The translations under genes and the position numbers were made by a program. Of a stretch of 64,000 nt of DNA, positions 1-10,052 are shown piece by piece. The notes beneath the pieces were generated by a model that saw only the letters and a program-made list of their open reading frames with translations, was not told where the DNA came from and did not search any database. Where the stretch lies: positions 40,250-104,249 of the forward strand of contig JAEMHR010000097.1 in NCBI GenBank assembly GCA_016490725.1, in the 5' to 3' direction. Within the stretch, counting starts at the first letter, position 1; each line of letters begins with the position of its first letter. This stretch comes from Amphichorda felina. Taxonomy: Eukaryota > Ascomycota > Sordariomycetes > Hypocreales > Bionectriaceae.

Positions 1-2355
1 GGGACGCGCACCACGGCAGTGTACGAGTACCTTGGCCCCGAGTAGAGAGTACCTACTCGTGCGAGCACTACAATTCGGCCCAGCTACCGACGCGAGACAA
101 TACGCAAGGGCTTGGCAAGCACACATCCGGCTTCCTCTCTTGCTTTTTGGCCTGGTGCGAGTACGCATTGGGTATGCTTGCCCATCTCCTGCGGTTGCAC
201 TCGCGCCGTGCGCTCGGCATATACGAATGGGGGCGGCCAGCGAACTCGCTGGGACTGGCCGGCCCAGGAGGCTTTGTTGCTGCAGCCCCATGTGGCCATG
301 GCGTCGAGACATTGACAATACGTACTCGTACGCTCAATACTCGTACTCGTGCAGGGCGATGGAGGGGTATGAATGACGATTCAGTCGATTGACGTCTGAC
401 GGCGCCCAAGTCGCCCAGATGTCCGTCCCGCTGGCCATTGTCTCAGACCGGTTGCGCGGGGGCCCAGCACAAACAGCTTGCAAGACAGCCCAAAGCAGCC
501 CAGAGGTAGGGCGCGAGCCACCTCTCGGTCCGTCACCCCCTCCGGGAAAAAAAAAACTCTGACGGTGGTGGCCCAAGTGCATGCAGTATATTCGCATCAA
601 CGTGGGCAGAGTCGTTGATGCCGCCGTCTGCCCATGGCAACTGCCACGCGCCTCGCTCCCTCTCCCCCTGCTGATGGCCGTTGTCGGCTTTTAGGGGACT
701 CTGGGGGAGTTGGTGCGCTCGGAGGTCGGCCGGGCGATGATGACGGGTCGTCTGCTTCCTTTGCCTTGATCCCCTCAGTGAGACACCGAGTCGTATTTGG
801 ACGTGCCTCGTCTTTTCTTTTATTTATTTTTTATTTTCCCTCTCTCAGAGCTGAGCTGAGTGAGGCGGCAGTTGACTCGTGTGTACGGATGGATCTGTAC
901 ATACACGATGTACCGCCCGCCTCTTGGGTCCTCTTGGGTCCTCTTGGGTCCTCTTGGGTCCTCTTGGGTCCTCTTGGGTCCTCTTGGGTCTTGCCACGGC
1001 GCAGGATGGCGCAAGCGCGTCGCGGGTCGTGCTGTCTGGTCTGGCAGGTTGTCTGGCGCAGATTGTCTCGCAGCATCATCAACACCTTCAACGCGTTCCC
1101 ACAAGTGGCACCCGGCCGACACTCGGCGGCGGCAGAGACTGGCCGGGCCGCTGTGGAAGGACGGGTTGCGGACTCGGAGCACACCTCTAGACAGGTCTCA
1201 GGGCAGCCATGAATGATGAAAAAAGGTTCGTCAGGGCTGTCAGGCTGCAAGGCTGGCGACTGTCGAGCGGGTCCCATTCGTCGGATCTGCGGTGCCGAAT
1301 CTTGTCTTGTACTCTATTTGTAAAAGCCCCGGTCTCGGTTGTGCCGTTGGAAGTCTTGGATTGGGATGAGCTGCGTACTCGTAAAACCTGGCGTAGGTCA
1401 AGTGACGAGCCAGTTTCAGGCGGGCTCTTCGGCAGACAGCATCGTCGAATTGGCCCGTTTCAGCACTGCCCAGGAACGACAATTACCCCATTGGCGGGCT
1501 CCCGCCTATTACTCCGTACCCCACGAGGAAAAGAAATCGGACAGGGACACGGACACGATCGAAACATCTTGTGTGGTGCTCCTGTGAGATTGGCTGGAGA
1601 CATCATCAGCTTCCCAAAGTGAACGGTGAAATTGGAGACAGCTCCCGCTTTGAGACTCACCGCTTGAGCCATAAGGAAGTGACTCAGAACCAGAGGACTC
1701 CGCAGAGAAATCCGCAGTGTTGAATTTGAAAGGATGCAGACCGAAGGCATTGATAGGGTAATGAGTGTGTGGTCTGATGAATGATGGGCTCGAGGGTTCA
1801 AAGAAGCTCTTGGCTACAGGGTAGCGCATCATCGTGCCCCACCGACTCGAGGCCCCAGCCACATATTTTTTAAACTTCTTACCTGCCAGCCACCCGCCGT
1901 AAGCCACATCACAGGCGCCCATTGGGCCTCAACACCAAATAAGCTTCCCAACCTCCTTGGCAACAGGATACGAGCCAGGCCACGTCCCTGGCGCCGCCCT
2001 TGGCTCCAGGGCCCTCCCCGGGCAGTCTACAGCGGCTCCGGGAAGTGCCAATCATGTGCACGGGAACCGCCGGGATCTCAGGGTCTGAGACGCCCGAGCC
2101 CACGAAGCTCCAGAAGCTCGATGACGACGCCCAAGTCCTGGGTGAAGCTGCGCGCGGTGGCTGGGCACTTGGGCGTTGCAAAGTTCACATGCACCCCCGT
2201 TGATATACCTCGTACTGCAGCCCCCCCAGCCTTCCTGGCCGTCGCAACGTCCTTTGTCTTCTTCAATTGCCTGATAAGCAAACCTTGAATTGCGATAGAC
2301 TCCCCAAGTCCCGTCATCTGCCCGCCTGCCGTCTGCCCACCCCTCGTACATAGCC
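1..2355. other. gene-free left end of window
   Basis: I find no convincing gene here. Reading frames on both strands are short, overlap one another and show no recognisable domain. The stretch holds a perfect 10-bp tandem repeat (921–990), an A-run near 549, and several copies of a GTACGAGTAC / TACTCGTA-type motif (around 21–60 and 318–352) that recurs in other intergenic regions. The last 150 bases or so are the pyrimidine-rich leader and presumed promoter of the CRH glycosidase gene. Confidence 0.6.
921..990. repeat. tandem repeat, 7 perfect copies of a 10-bp unit
   Basis: The unit CTCTTGGGTC is repeated seven times without a mismatch. Because 10 is not a multiple of three, any frame crossing it cycles through all phases, which creates artificial repeated peptides (for example SSWVLLGPLG) on both strands. 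It lies in non-coding DNA about 1.4 kb upstream of the CRH gene. It is best read as a minisatellite likely to vary between strains. Confidence 0.95.
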
Positions 2356-3550
2356 ATGAGTCTCTGGCGGACCAGCCTCGCCGCCCTCGCGGCTCTGATG
2401 GCCGGCTCAGCAACTGCACAGACCTGGTCCAATTGCAATCCCATCAACTCTGGTAAGTCTTTTAATAAAGTCTCTGTACAATCATTCCCAGTTGGAGTAC
2501 GAAGAACTCACACAGACCGCCCCAGGTGACTGCCCGCCAGACACCGCCCTCGGCATGACCATCAACGTCGACTTCACCAAAGGCGAGGTCAATTCCTTCG
2601 CCGCGTCCGGCTCCCCCAGCTACGGCAACGACGGCGCCTCCTTTACCGTCTCCCAGGGCGGTGACGCGCCCCAGCTCGCCTCGCTCTTCACAATCATGTT
2701 CGGCCGCGTCGAGATCACCATGAAGGCCGCCCCCGGCGCTGGCATCGTCTCGTCCCTCGTGCTCGAGTCCGACACCCTCGACGAGATCGACATTGAGTGG
2801 CTCGGCTCCCAGCCCGACAAGATGCAGTCCAACTACTTCGGCAAGGGCCAGACCACCACCTACAACCGGGGCCAGTTCCACGACGTCTCTGGCACCCAGA
2901 CCCAGTGGATCACCTACACCGTCGACTGGACCAAGGACCGCATCGTCTGGATGGCCGACGGCACCGTCCTGCGCGAGCTGGCCGCCTCCGACGCCGAGGA
3001 CAACCAGTACCCCCAGACCCCGATGCAGGTCAAGTTCGGTGCCTGGGCCGGTGGCGATCCCAACCACAACCCGCCTGGCACCGTCAAGTGGGCTGGGGGC
3101 CCGACCGACTACTCCCAGGGGCCCTTCTCCATGCTGGTCCAGCGCGTCTCCATCCACGATTACTCCACGGGGACTAAGTACCGCTACACCGACAACTCGG
3201 GCTCCTGGCAGTCCATCGAGGCCATCGACGGCGAGGTCAACGGCAACATCGACAACAAGGACGCCGTCACCGTCACCGCCACCGCCCTGGGCTCCACCGC
3301 CGCCACCGACGTCTCCGTCCCCATGGGCGGCATCGCCGACGATGGCAGCTCTGCTACCGCCACCCAGACGGGCTGGCCCTGGGAGGGCGACTCCAACCCG
3401 ACCGCCGCCGCCATCCCCTCTGGCTGGATCATGACCTCCGAGGGCAAGCTCATGCCCTCGAGCTCGGCAACGGTGCGCCCGCCGCGGACGGCTGCTCTCC
3501 TCCTGGCGCCGCTGCTGGGCGCGCTGGCCCTGAGGAGATGGATCCTCTGA
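2356..3550 (+). CDS. GPI-anchored CRH-family chitin-glucan transglycosidase (GH16)
   Basis: This is a predicted 373-residue cell-wall enzyme from two exons (2356–2452, 2526–3550) with one 73-bp intron. The N-terminus is a signal peptide (MSLWRTSL, an Ala-rich core, then a likely cut after ATA before QTWSNCNP). The GH16 core carries the catalytic motif DEIDIEWLG at about residues 118–126, with the two acidic catalytic residues present. A Gly/Thr/Ser-rich linker follows, and the C-terminus is hydrophobic (LLLAPLLGALALRRWIL), as expected for a GPI-attachment signal. CRH enzymes (Crh1/Utr2 in yeast, Crf1 in Aspergillus) link chitin to beta-1,6- or beta-1,3-glucan outside the plasma membrane. No chitin-binding CBM18 module is visible, so it is the Crh1-like form rather than the Utr2-like form. 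Family assignment is secure; the exact paralogue is not. Confidence 0.92.
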
Positions 3551-4585
3551 ACAAATTTAAAAAAAAAGAAGAAGGAAAAAACGAACCCACCTTTTGGTCT
3601 TCCCTACTGAGGACCATGACGACAACGACACACATACACCCGAACACACTTGCGCACATCAACTGTATATATACATACATACTGTACATACTAGTACTGG
3701 CTTGGGAGCACAGCAACACAGCGTTTTGCATTTTGGTAGGACTGCCCATAGAGACGGACCAGATGGAGGGAGGGTAATCTCACCGCTGGGAACGGAAACA
3801 AACGGACCTGGTTACATAAGGGGTGCTGCAGCACTGGGGAAAGATTGCATGTTTGGCGCATTACTGAGCATTTACGGGTACCACATAACAAGCGAGCGAG
3901 CGGCAGAGTCCAATTGTATGAAATTTGGCACAGCTGATGAGATAGATTCTGATATACCGGGACCTACCTTAGTACCTAGGTATCTGTAAGTAGCCAGGAA
4001 TATTCGGCAAAGGCACATACGTATTTAATGGTACGATTGAACAGAGTATGATTTGACTTGGAGCCCTCGCTTAAAGCAGAAAGCTGGTTGATCTTTTATT
4101 TAAGGCAAAGCTATTCCCACAGGTAATCGATGTCCACCACTTGCTGTTCATCCTCTCTATCATCCCAACATAGACGTCTACCCAGGCGTGATATATATAT
4201 ATGTATATATATACCACCGCCGGCGATTTGGCGAGAAGCCCAACCGCGGATGCTGCCTCACCAGAAGCCCAGATCGCCTGTGCGCTGGTTCGGGTGCACT
4301 CAGCTGACCGCTTGTCAGCTTTGCGTGTGTATCGTGATTTACTCTCCTCTAACTGTATCATATGTGTTGCACCGACCCGGTAACAACAGAACTTTCCCTA
4401 AAGTGAAAATTCATCAAAGCAGATAAAATTGACTCGGAAGATTCAAAACGACTAGCAGATACCCCGTTGGGTATTGCCAAGCCTAGTCTATCCGTCAATA
4501 TGTAAGATCGTATTCTTTTGGGCCGTCAAGTGCATCCAGCCATTTACGCCGCGTGAGTCCATTTTTCCAATCTAGATTTTCGGGA
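3551..4585. other. intergenic, convergent CRH / TOP1 3' ends
   Basis: This 1 kb between two convergent genes contains an A-rich run just after the CRH stop, AT-dinucleotide tracts (about 3666–3680 and 4189–4213) and a CTAG-centred motif (TACCTTAGTACCTAGGTATC, about 3965–3984). No supported coding region was found. It probably holds both 3' untranslated regions. Confidence 0.6.
4189..4213. repeat. AT dinucleotide microsatellite
   Basis: An alternating TA/AT tract interrupted once by ATGT, in the non-coding region downstream of TOP1. Confidence 0.8.
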
Positions 4586-7500
4586 TTAAAAGGTCCAGTC
4601 GTCCGTGTCCTCGACCGATTTGATGGCCCATCGGAACTTGTCCCGGAGGGTCTTGGAGAAGAACTTTTCGATCGGGACGTCGAACTTCTTGGCGAAAACG
4701 ACCGTCAGGCGTGGATCGATGTAGTTCTGTTGACCATGTTAGCTGAGCTTGCCTGGATGCAAAATGGGGGCGGCGGGTTAATTACAATCTTGGAAGTACC
4801 CAGGGCAACCTCCTTGTTGCCGTCGCGATCTTCGGCCTGCGTCTCGAGCACTCTCGCACGCTCGTCAAGTTTCTCGATGGCCTTCATGTACTTATCCACC
4901 GTGGGCCCTTTGCCCTCTGGCTCGACCTTGCCGGTCTTGTTCTCCTTCTTGTACTTGGCCTCCATCTCCTTGACGGTCAGGAGGCGCTCCTTGAGCACCT
5001 TCTCGGGCATCGGCTTCTCCTTGTTCTCCTTGAGCTTCTCGTTTTCTTTCTCGAACTTCTTGGTGATTTTGGTGCGCTCTTGCTCAACCAGGAACTCCTG
5101 GTGATCCTCTATCCAGGCGTCGTCAAGCTCATCATCCAATTGGAACCAGGAAGCGCCCTTCTTCTTCTTCTGAGATGGATCGATAGCGAGGATCATCTGC
5201 TTCGTCCGCCATTTCTGATACCTGAAGCCCTTAATCTGTTCCCCTGTGTTAGCCACGGCGCTATTCCCGATGGGGCTGAAGGGAGATGATAACTTACTCT
5301 GTCCCCAAGCTTCTGCATCTGCTGATCGTGACTGGCGCCAACCGTACGCTTATGGTTGCAAAGGATTGCAACTTTACGATTGCAGTCGTTGTACAGCTTG
5401 ACCTTCTCAGCAATTGTGCCACGAGACCGGGGGTCACTCTCGAGCTCGTTAAGCAGCCTCGACATGGTGATGGAGGCATTGTAGGTACGGAACACCTTGG
5501 CAGTCAACCCCGGCATGTAGCTGTTCAGATGCTTGTTCAGCTGCGATGTCTGCGAAGAAGGTTAGCGAAAAATCGCAATCGTAAGTGATTAGAGGCTCAC
5601 GTACATTCAGCCGATCAAAGATATCATCGCCGTCAGTCTTGGGGGGCTTTTTAAACAGCTTCAAGTTCTTGAAAACCTGGGGGATGACTTCGGCAGTCTC
5701 GTTGTAGCGAATGCTGTCTTTACCCAGGAAATCGAAAGTGACCTTGTTGGGAGGTTCGAGGGTGATGTGCTCGTACTTCAGCGAGCAGCAGCCGACAGTC
5801 TCGGCCTCATTCTCGGTGTCCTTCTCATTGCCGGCTCTGAGGGCAAGCTCGTCGATGAGGTACATTGCCGTGGCTCTCTGACGATCGGCCATCACGTCGC
5901 TCTTGAGCTCTTTGGAGTAGTCGCTGCGAATCTTCTTGATGTGCTTCTTCAGCTCCCGAGCCTTTTCAAACTTCTTGTAGTCGCTCTGTCCCTTCACATC
6001 GCTGGAGGCGGCGAGCATGACATACTTGTAGGCGCCGTTGATGTTTTCTTGCCAAGTGGCAAGCCATGTAGCCTTCTGGTCATGCTGGACCGACTTCCAC
6101 TTGTGGCCCTTGGGGGGTTCTGGAACCTTGGCATTCTTGCCGATGTTGATGGTGATTTGCTCAGGCAAAACCCGTGTCTTGACCTTGCCAGTCTTGGGAT
6201 GCTCACCACGACCACGGAAGAGACCTGGAGGTTCGACCCTGAAGTTGCCGACCTTCTGCTTTCTGCCGTCCCATAGACAGTGGACAAAGGGCGCCTCGAG
6301 CTCCTCCTTCTTCTTTTTCGCGGCTTCCTTTTCCTCCTTGGACATGTTCTTGGTCTTGGTGGCCTCCGTTTTGGCAGTCCAGTATTCGGCCATCTTCGAG
6401 AAATCACATTTGTCAAGGCTCTTGATCTGAACCTTGTTACCCTGGGAATCGGTCGCTCCATACTTCTTGATGTACTCGGAGAAGTCATTGAAGAAGTTTT
6501 CTCGGAATTTTGGGTTCTCCAAATGGTGAGAGGAGCCGGGGGTCATCATCGCGACCCAGAAGGTGGCCACCTCCTCTGCTTCGACACTCAGATTGACCGG
6601 CTTGCCGTCATAGTACATCTTGATATTCTTGGGAAGCGGCTCGTACTCGGGCGCGAATAGCACACCGTTGTGTTCGAGGGTCTGCCATTTGATGCTGTCG
6701 TCTTCCGGCTTGGGGGCATCCCACCATCGGTATTCCTCCTCGTCTTCCTCGCTGGCATCCTTCGACTTGCCCTTCTTGGAATTCTTGCTTGGGGTTGCTG
6801 CGGTGGAGGCCGGCTTGCCCTTCTTTGCAGCGGCGGGCTTTGGCTTTCTCGAGATCGGAGCATCGGAATCCGACTCCTCCTTCTTGACACCATTTGACTT
6901 CCTCTTGGCTGAGGATCCGATCGACTTGCGATTAGCCGAGGATTTAGCCATAGGCTTGTCATCATCAGACTCGTCCTTGACAGCCTTCTTCGGCTTAACT
7001 GCATTGGACTCCTTTTTGTTGAGGGCTGCCTTTTTCTTGGCCAGCTTAGAACCCAGTGGTGCCTCGTCATCGGAGGAATCGGACACGGCAGTCTCCTTCG
7101 GAGGGGGGAGTTTCTTGGCTCTTGATTTGTTGATGGGCTCGTCGTCCGAATCTGATTCCACCACCTTGGTGTTGGGCTTTTGACGTTTGGCCTAGCGCAG
7201 GAGGTCAGCACAGCTTCATCGATATCCAATTTTTTTCCGGGCCACGCACTAGTGGCTGAGCGCCATCGCTGTCGGATTCATCCTTGTAGCTTGTCTTCGA
7301 AATGGACGCGCGTGACTTTCTCTTAATTCCATTAGTCGTAGGAGAATCGATGTCCATCTTGTCGGCCTTGGCTGTGCCGTTGAGTGCAGGTGACCGGGGA
7401 GAACTGGTGCCGTTTTGGTTTTCGGCGCGGGAAACTTTTGAAGCTGCGAGATCGAAAAACGGTCAGAAAAGGTGCCAAGTGGCCCAAGAGCGGAGGCTGG

Positions 7501-7765
7501 TAAGCTTTGCAGAAGGGGGAAAAACGAGGCAAAGGGGAGACCCAGTTGAGAAAAAAAATAAGGCTGAGGAGGTGGTGGTGCACTGGGTGAGAGCGGCGAG
7601 TCTCCAATCAACGCGTCCCAGGTCATCCAGAGTGCGGCCAAGGCTTGAGAAGCTTGGGGGAAAACGTGATAGGCGCAGCTGCGAAGATGGAAAGTAATAG
7701 AATAACTCACCATGGCCGTTTGGTCTCGAGAGAGGCCGATCGTCGTCGGAGCTGTCAGAGCTCAT
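4586..7765 (-). CDS. TOP1: DNA topoisomerase I (eukaryotic type IB)
   Basis: The enzyme relaxes supercoils by transient single-strand cutting through a 3'-phosphotyrosine link, in the nucleus during replication and transcription. Six exons in transcript order are 7765–7711, 7443–7250, 7191–5605, 5549–5298, 5235–4786 and 4726–4586, giving 892 residues. The first 250 residues or so are a charged Ser/Asp/Lys-rich tail typical of nuclear Top1, followed by the core (YRWWDAPKPEDD, then EPPGLFRGRGEHPKTGK) with the recombinase-like active-site region (RAGNEKD). A Lys/Glu-rich coiled linker (KKKKKGASWFQLDDE, KFEKENEKLKENKEK) precedes the C-terminal domain. The catalytic tyrosine is Tyr848 in SKI-NYIDPR, and an intron (4727–4785) falls exactly between Ile and Asn. 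Intron 1 is long (267 bp). It is divergent from ATP3, with which it shares an upstream region. The splice model keeps frame throughout. Confidence 0.96.
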
Positions 7766-8475
7766 CTTGCCGGGTGGGTGCAGCGTGGCCGCGGATCAGG
7801 ACCAGGGAGCTGGGTTCGCCAGATGACGTGGGAATAGCGGCAAGAGAGTTGAGCAGAGAGAAGTTGGGGACCTAGTGGAGGAAGGTATGGAGGTGGGCGA
7901 GCCACCCCGTTGAGGCCAATAAGTTGGGCGCTGGGTAGAGTCGCGTCTCGTAAGAAATTGTTGCAAGAGAGGAGGGATGAAACGGAGGAAGAAGAGGAAG
8001 AGGTCGAAAGGCTGGAATGGACCCAAGGAAGGCGACTGGAGACTTGGGTGAGGCTTCCTTTCTGACGGCGCGAACTTCCGAGGGTCGAGGGTACGTACCG
8101 CCGCCCACCGACCACTGAACAACCACTGATGCCCACTGTTGGCTACTGCTGGCCACTGACGACCGCTGACAGGCACCCTCTGGCCCACTCAATACCGCCA
8201 ATAGCGCCTCAGGCACCACAACGTCTCACTCTCGCACGGTCGGAGCCTTCAGCCTCCAGTCGGAAGTGCAAAGGCGGCACCCACGGGGTCACGTGAGCCC
8301 CTGCTCCGCCCGCGAATTTGCCGGGAAAATGGCGAGGTGAGCAAAACCAGCGATCGGGACAGCATCCAACCTCACCCTACGAAAGGCAACCACTCCCCCA
8401 TCAATTGATCCGTCGGTACGAATCAATTGAGCCACCGTCGGCAGAGGCTCAATTTCCTTATTCGCAATCGTCAAG
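7766..8475. other. shared divergent promoter region of TOP1 and ATP3
   Basis: This 710-bp gap separates two divergently transcribed housekeeping genes. It is purine-rich near TOP1 (GAGGAAGAAGAGGAAGAGG-type tract, about 7986–8006) and contains degenerate CCACTGA repeats at about 8107–8160. A canonical TATA box close to either start is not obvious. No coding region is supported. Confidence 0.6.
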
Positions 8476-9674
8476 ATGCTGTCCCGCACGGCCCGCCCAG
8501 CTCTCCGCGTTGCGGCTGCAGCTCCCGCTCGGTAAGTCGACGAGAATTTGTTTGCCGAGGAGCTTGGGTTGGGAGGAAACGGAATGGGGGGAAACGAGGC
8601 ATCGGCCAACAGCGCAGACGACTGGCACGGAGGATATCTACGGCGTGGATTTGGACGCTTGGGAAGGGCCCCTCTTGCTGATGTGAATCTTTTTTCCAGG
8701 GCTGCCGCCGCCCCCAGCGGTGTTGCTGGCTACGCGACGCTCCGAGAGATCGAGGGCCGCCTCAAGTCCATGAACAACATGAAGAAGATCACCAACACCA
8801 TGAAGGTCGTCGCCTCCACCAAGCTCACCCGTGCGACCCGCTCCATGGACGAGTCCCGCAAATACGGCGAGACCGCCCAGGAGGTCTTCGACGCCGCCGA
8901 GACCACCGTCCCCGAGACCGAGGAGCCCAAGTCGCTCATCATCGTCTGCTCCTCCGACCGTGGCCTCTGCGGTGGTATTCACTCCGGTCTCAGCCGCCGC
9001 ATCCGCAAGATGTTCGCTGAGCAGGGCACCCCCTCCGACCTCGTCGTCATCGGCGAGAAGTGCCGCGCCCAGCTGTCGCGTTCCAACGCCAAGAACATCC
9101 AGCTCACCTTCTCTGGCATCGGCCGCAACGTTCCCACCTTCTCCGATGCCCAGGCCATCGCCGACCAGGTCTCTCTCCTGCCGACCCAGTACACCGACGT
9201 CAAGATCCTCTACAACAAGTTCATCAACGCCACGAGCTTCGAGCCCGCCATGATTGAGGCATTTTCCGAGGAGGCCATCACCCAGTCCCGTAAGTAGAAC
9301 CGAAGGAGAACCTTCACTGGAGGCATTTTCTGACATGTGCGACAATAGCCAACTTCTCCGCTTTCGAGGTCGAGGAGGAGGCCCTTTCCAACCTCCGCGA
9401 GTACAGCCTTGCCAACTCCATCTTCTGGGCCCTTGCCGAGGGTCACGCCTCCGAGATGTCTTCCCGACGAAACGCCATGGACGTACGTGCTCTCCCTGAT
9501 CCCAAATTACCTCATATCCGGGATACTGACAAAATTCCGCTGCAGAATGCTACCAAGAACGCTGGTGAGATGATTGGCAAGCTCCAGATCCAGTACAACC
9601 GTACCCGCCAGGCCGTCATTACGGGCGAGCTGGTCGAGATTATTACCGGTGCCACCGCCTCGGAGGACATGTAA
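8476..9674 (+). CDS. ATP3: mitochondrial F1F0-ATP synthase gamma subunit
   Basis: This is the central rotor shaft of F1 ATPase, which couples proton-driven rotation of the c-ring to ATP synthesis in the matrix. Four exons (8476–8531, 8700–9289, 9349–9482, 9546–9674) encode 302 residues. The first exon is an Arg/Ala-rich mitochondrial presequence (MLSRTARPALRVAAAAPAR). The mature protein begins near YATLREIEGRLKSMNNMKKI, the conserved N-terminal helix that sits inside the alpha3beta3 ring. The body has SSDRGLCGGIHS, and the C-terminal helix (MDNATKNAGEMIGKLQIQYN, then NRTRQAVITGELVEIITGA) is the most conserved part of the family. Length and both terminal helices match complete orthologues. Intron 1 (168 bp) separates the presequence from most of the mature protein. 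Confidence 0.97.
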
Positions 9675-10052
9675 AGCTTCTTGGGCGATGTGTCCAGCAG
9701 GAAATAGAACCTCTTTTCCTTTGTACCAAACCCAACCCGGTGGCCCACTCGCGGCTGCCACTATGTATCAGAGACCTCAATATATTCCCTAGTAGACCAT
9801 ACAGGCACGCGCGTAGTGTTTGAGTTGTTTTTCTTTTCCATGATTTCGACAATTATGTGTCTACAGGTGTATACTAAGTCCTTCGAAGATGGTTTTGAAT
9901 CCGTTCCCAACGCCTGAGTCCCGTGTCGATGCAGCCAGTCAGAACACCCCCCATCTCCCGCCCCCAAAGAGCCAGCCATGGAGCGCCAAATTAGATAAAA
10001 CAATAGTACAACACTCCGCTAGGGGACTCTCCCAGATCAATTAGTCTTGCCC
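9675..10052. other. intergenic, convergent ATP3 / LSD1 3' ends
   Basis: 378 bp between two converging genes. It presumably contains both 3' untranslated regions and polyadenylation sites. Short reading frames here are shadows without domain support. Confidence 0.6.

Noticed and set aside
634..1212. 192-codon plus-strand frame crossing the tandem repeat
   Set aside because: Its apparent repeats come from the 10-bp minisatellite read in three phases. There are no domains, and opposite-strand frames of similar length cover the same DNA.
2462..3157. Long minus-strand frame rich in Gly/Val inside the CRH gene
   Set aside because: It is an antisense shadow of GC-rich coding sequence. The plus strand holds the signal peptide, the catalytic motif and the GPI signal.
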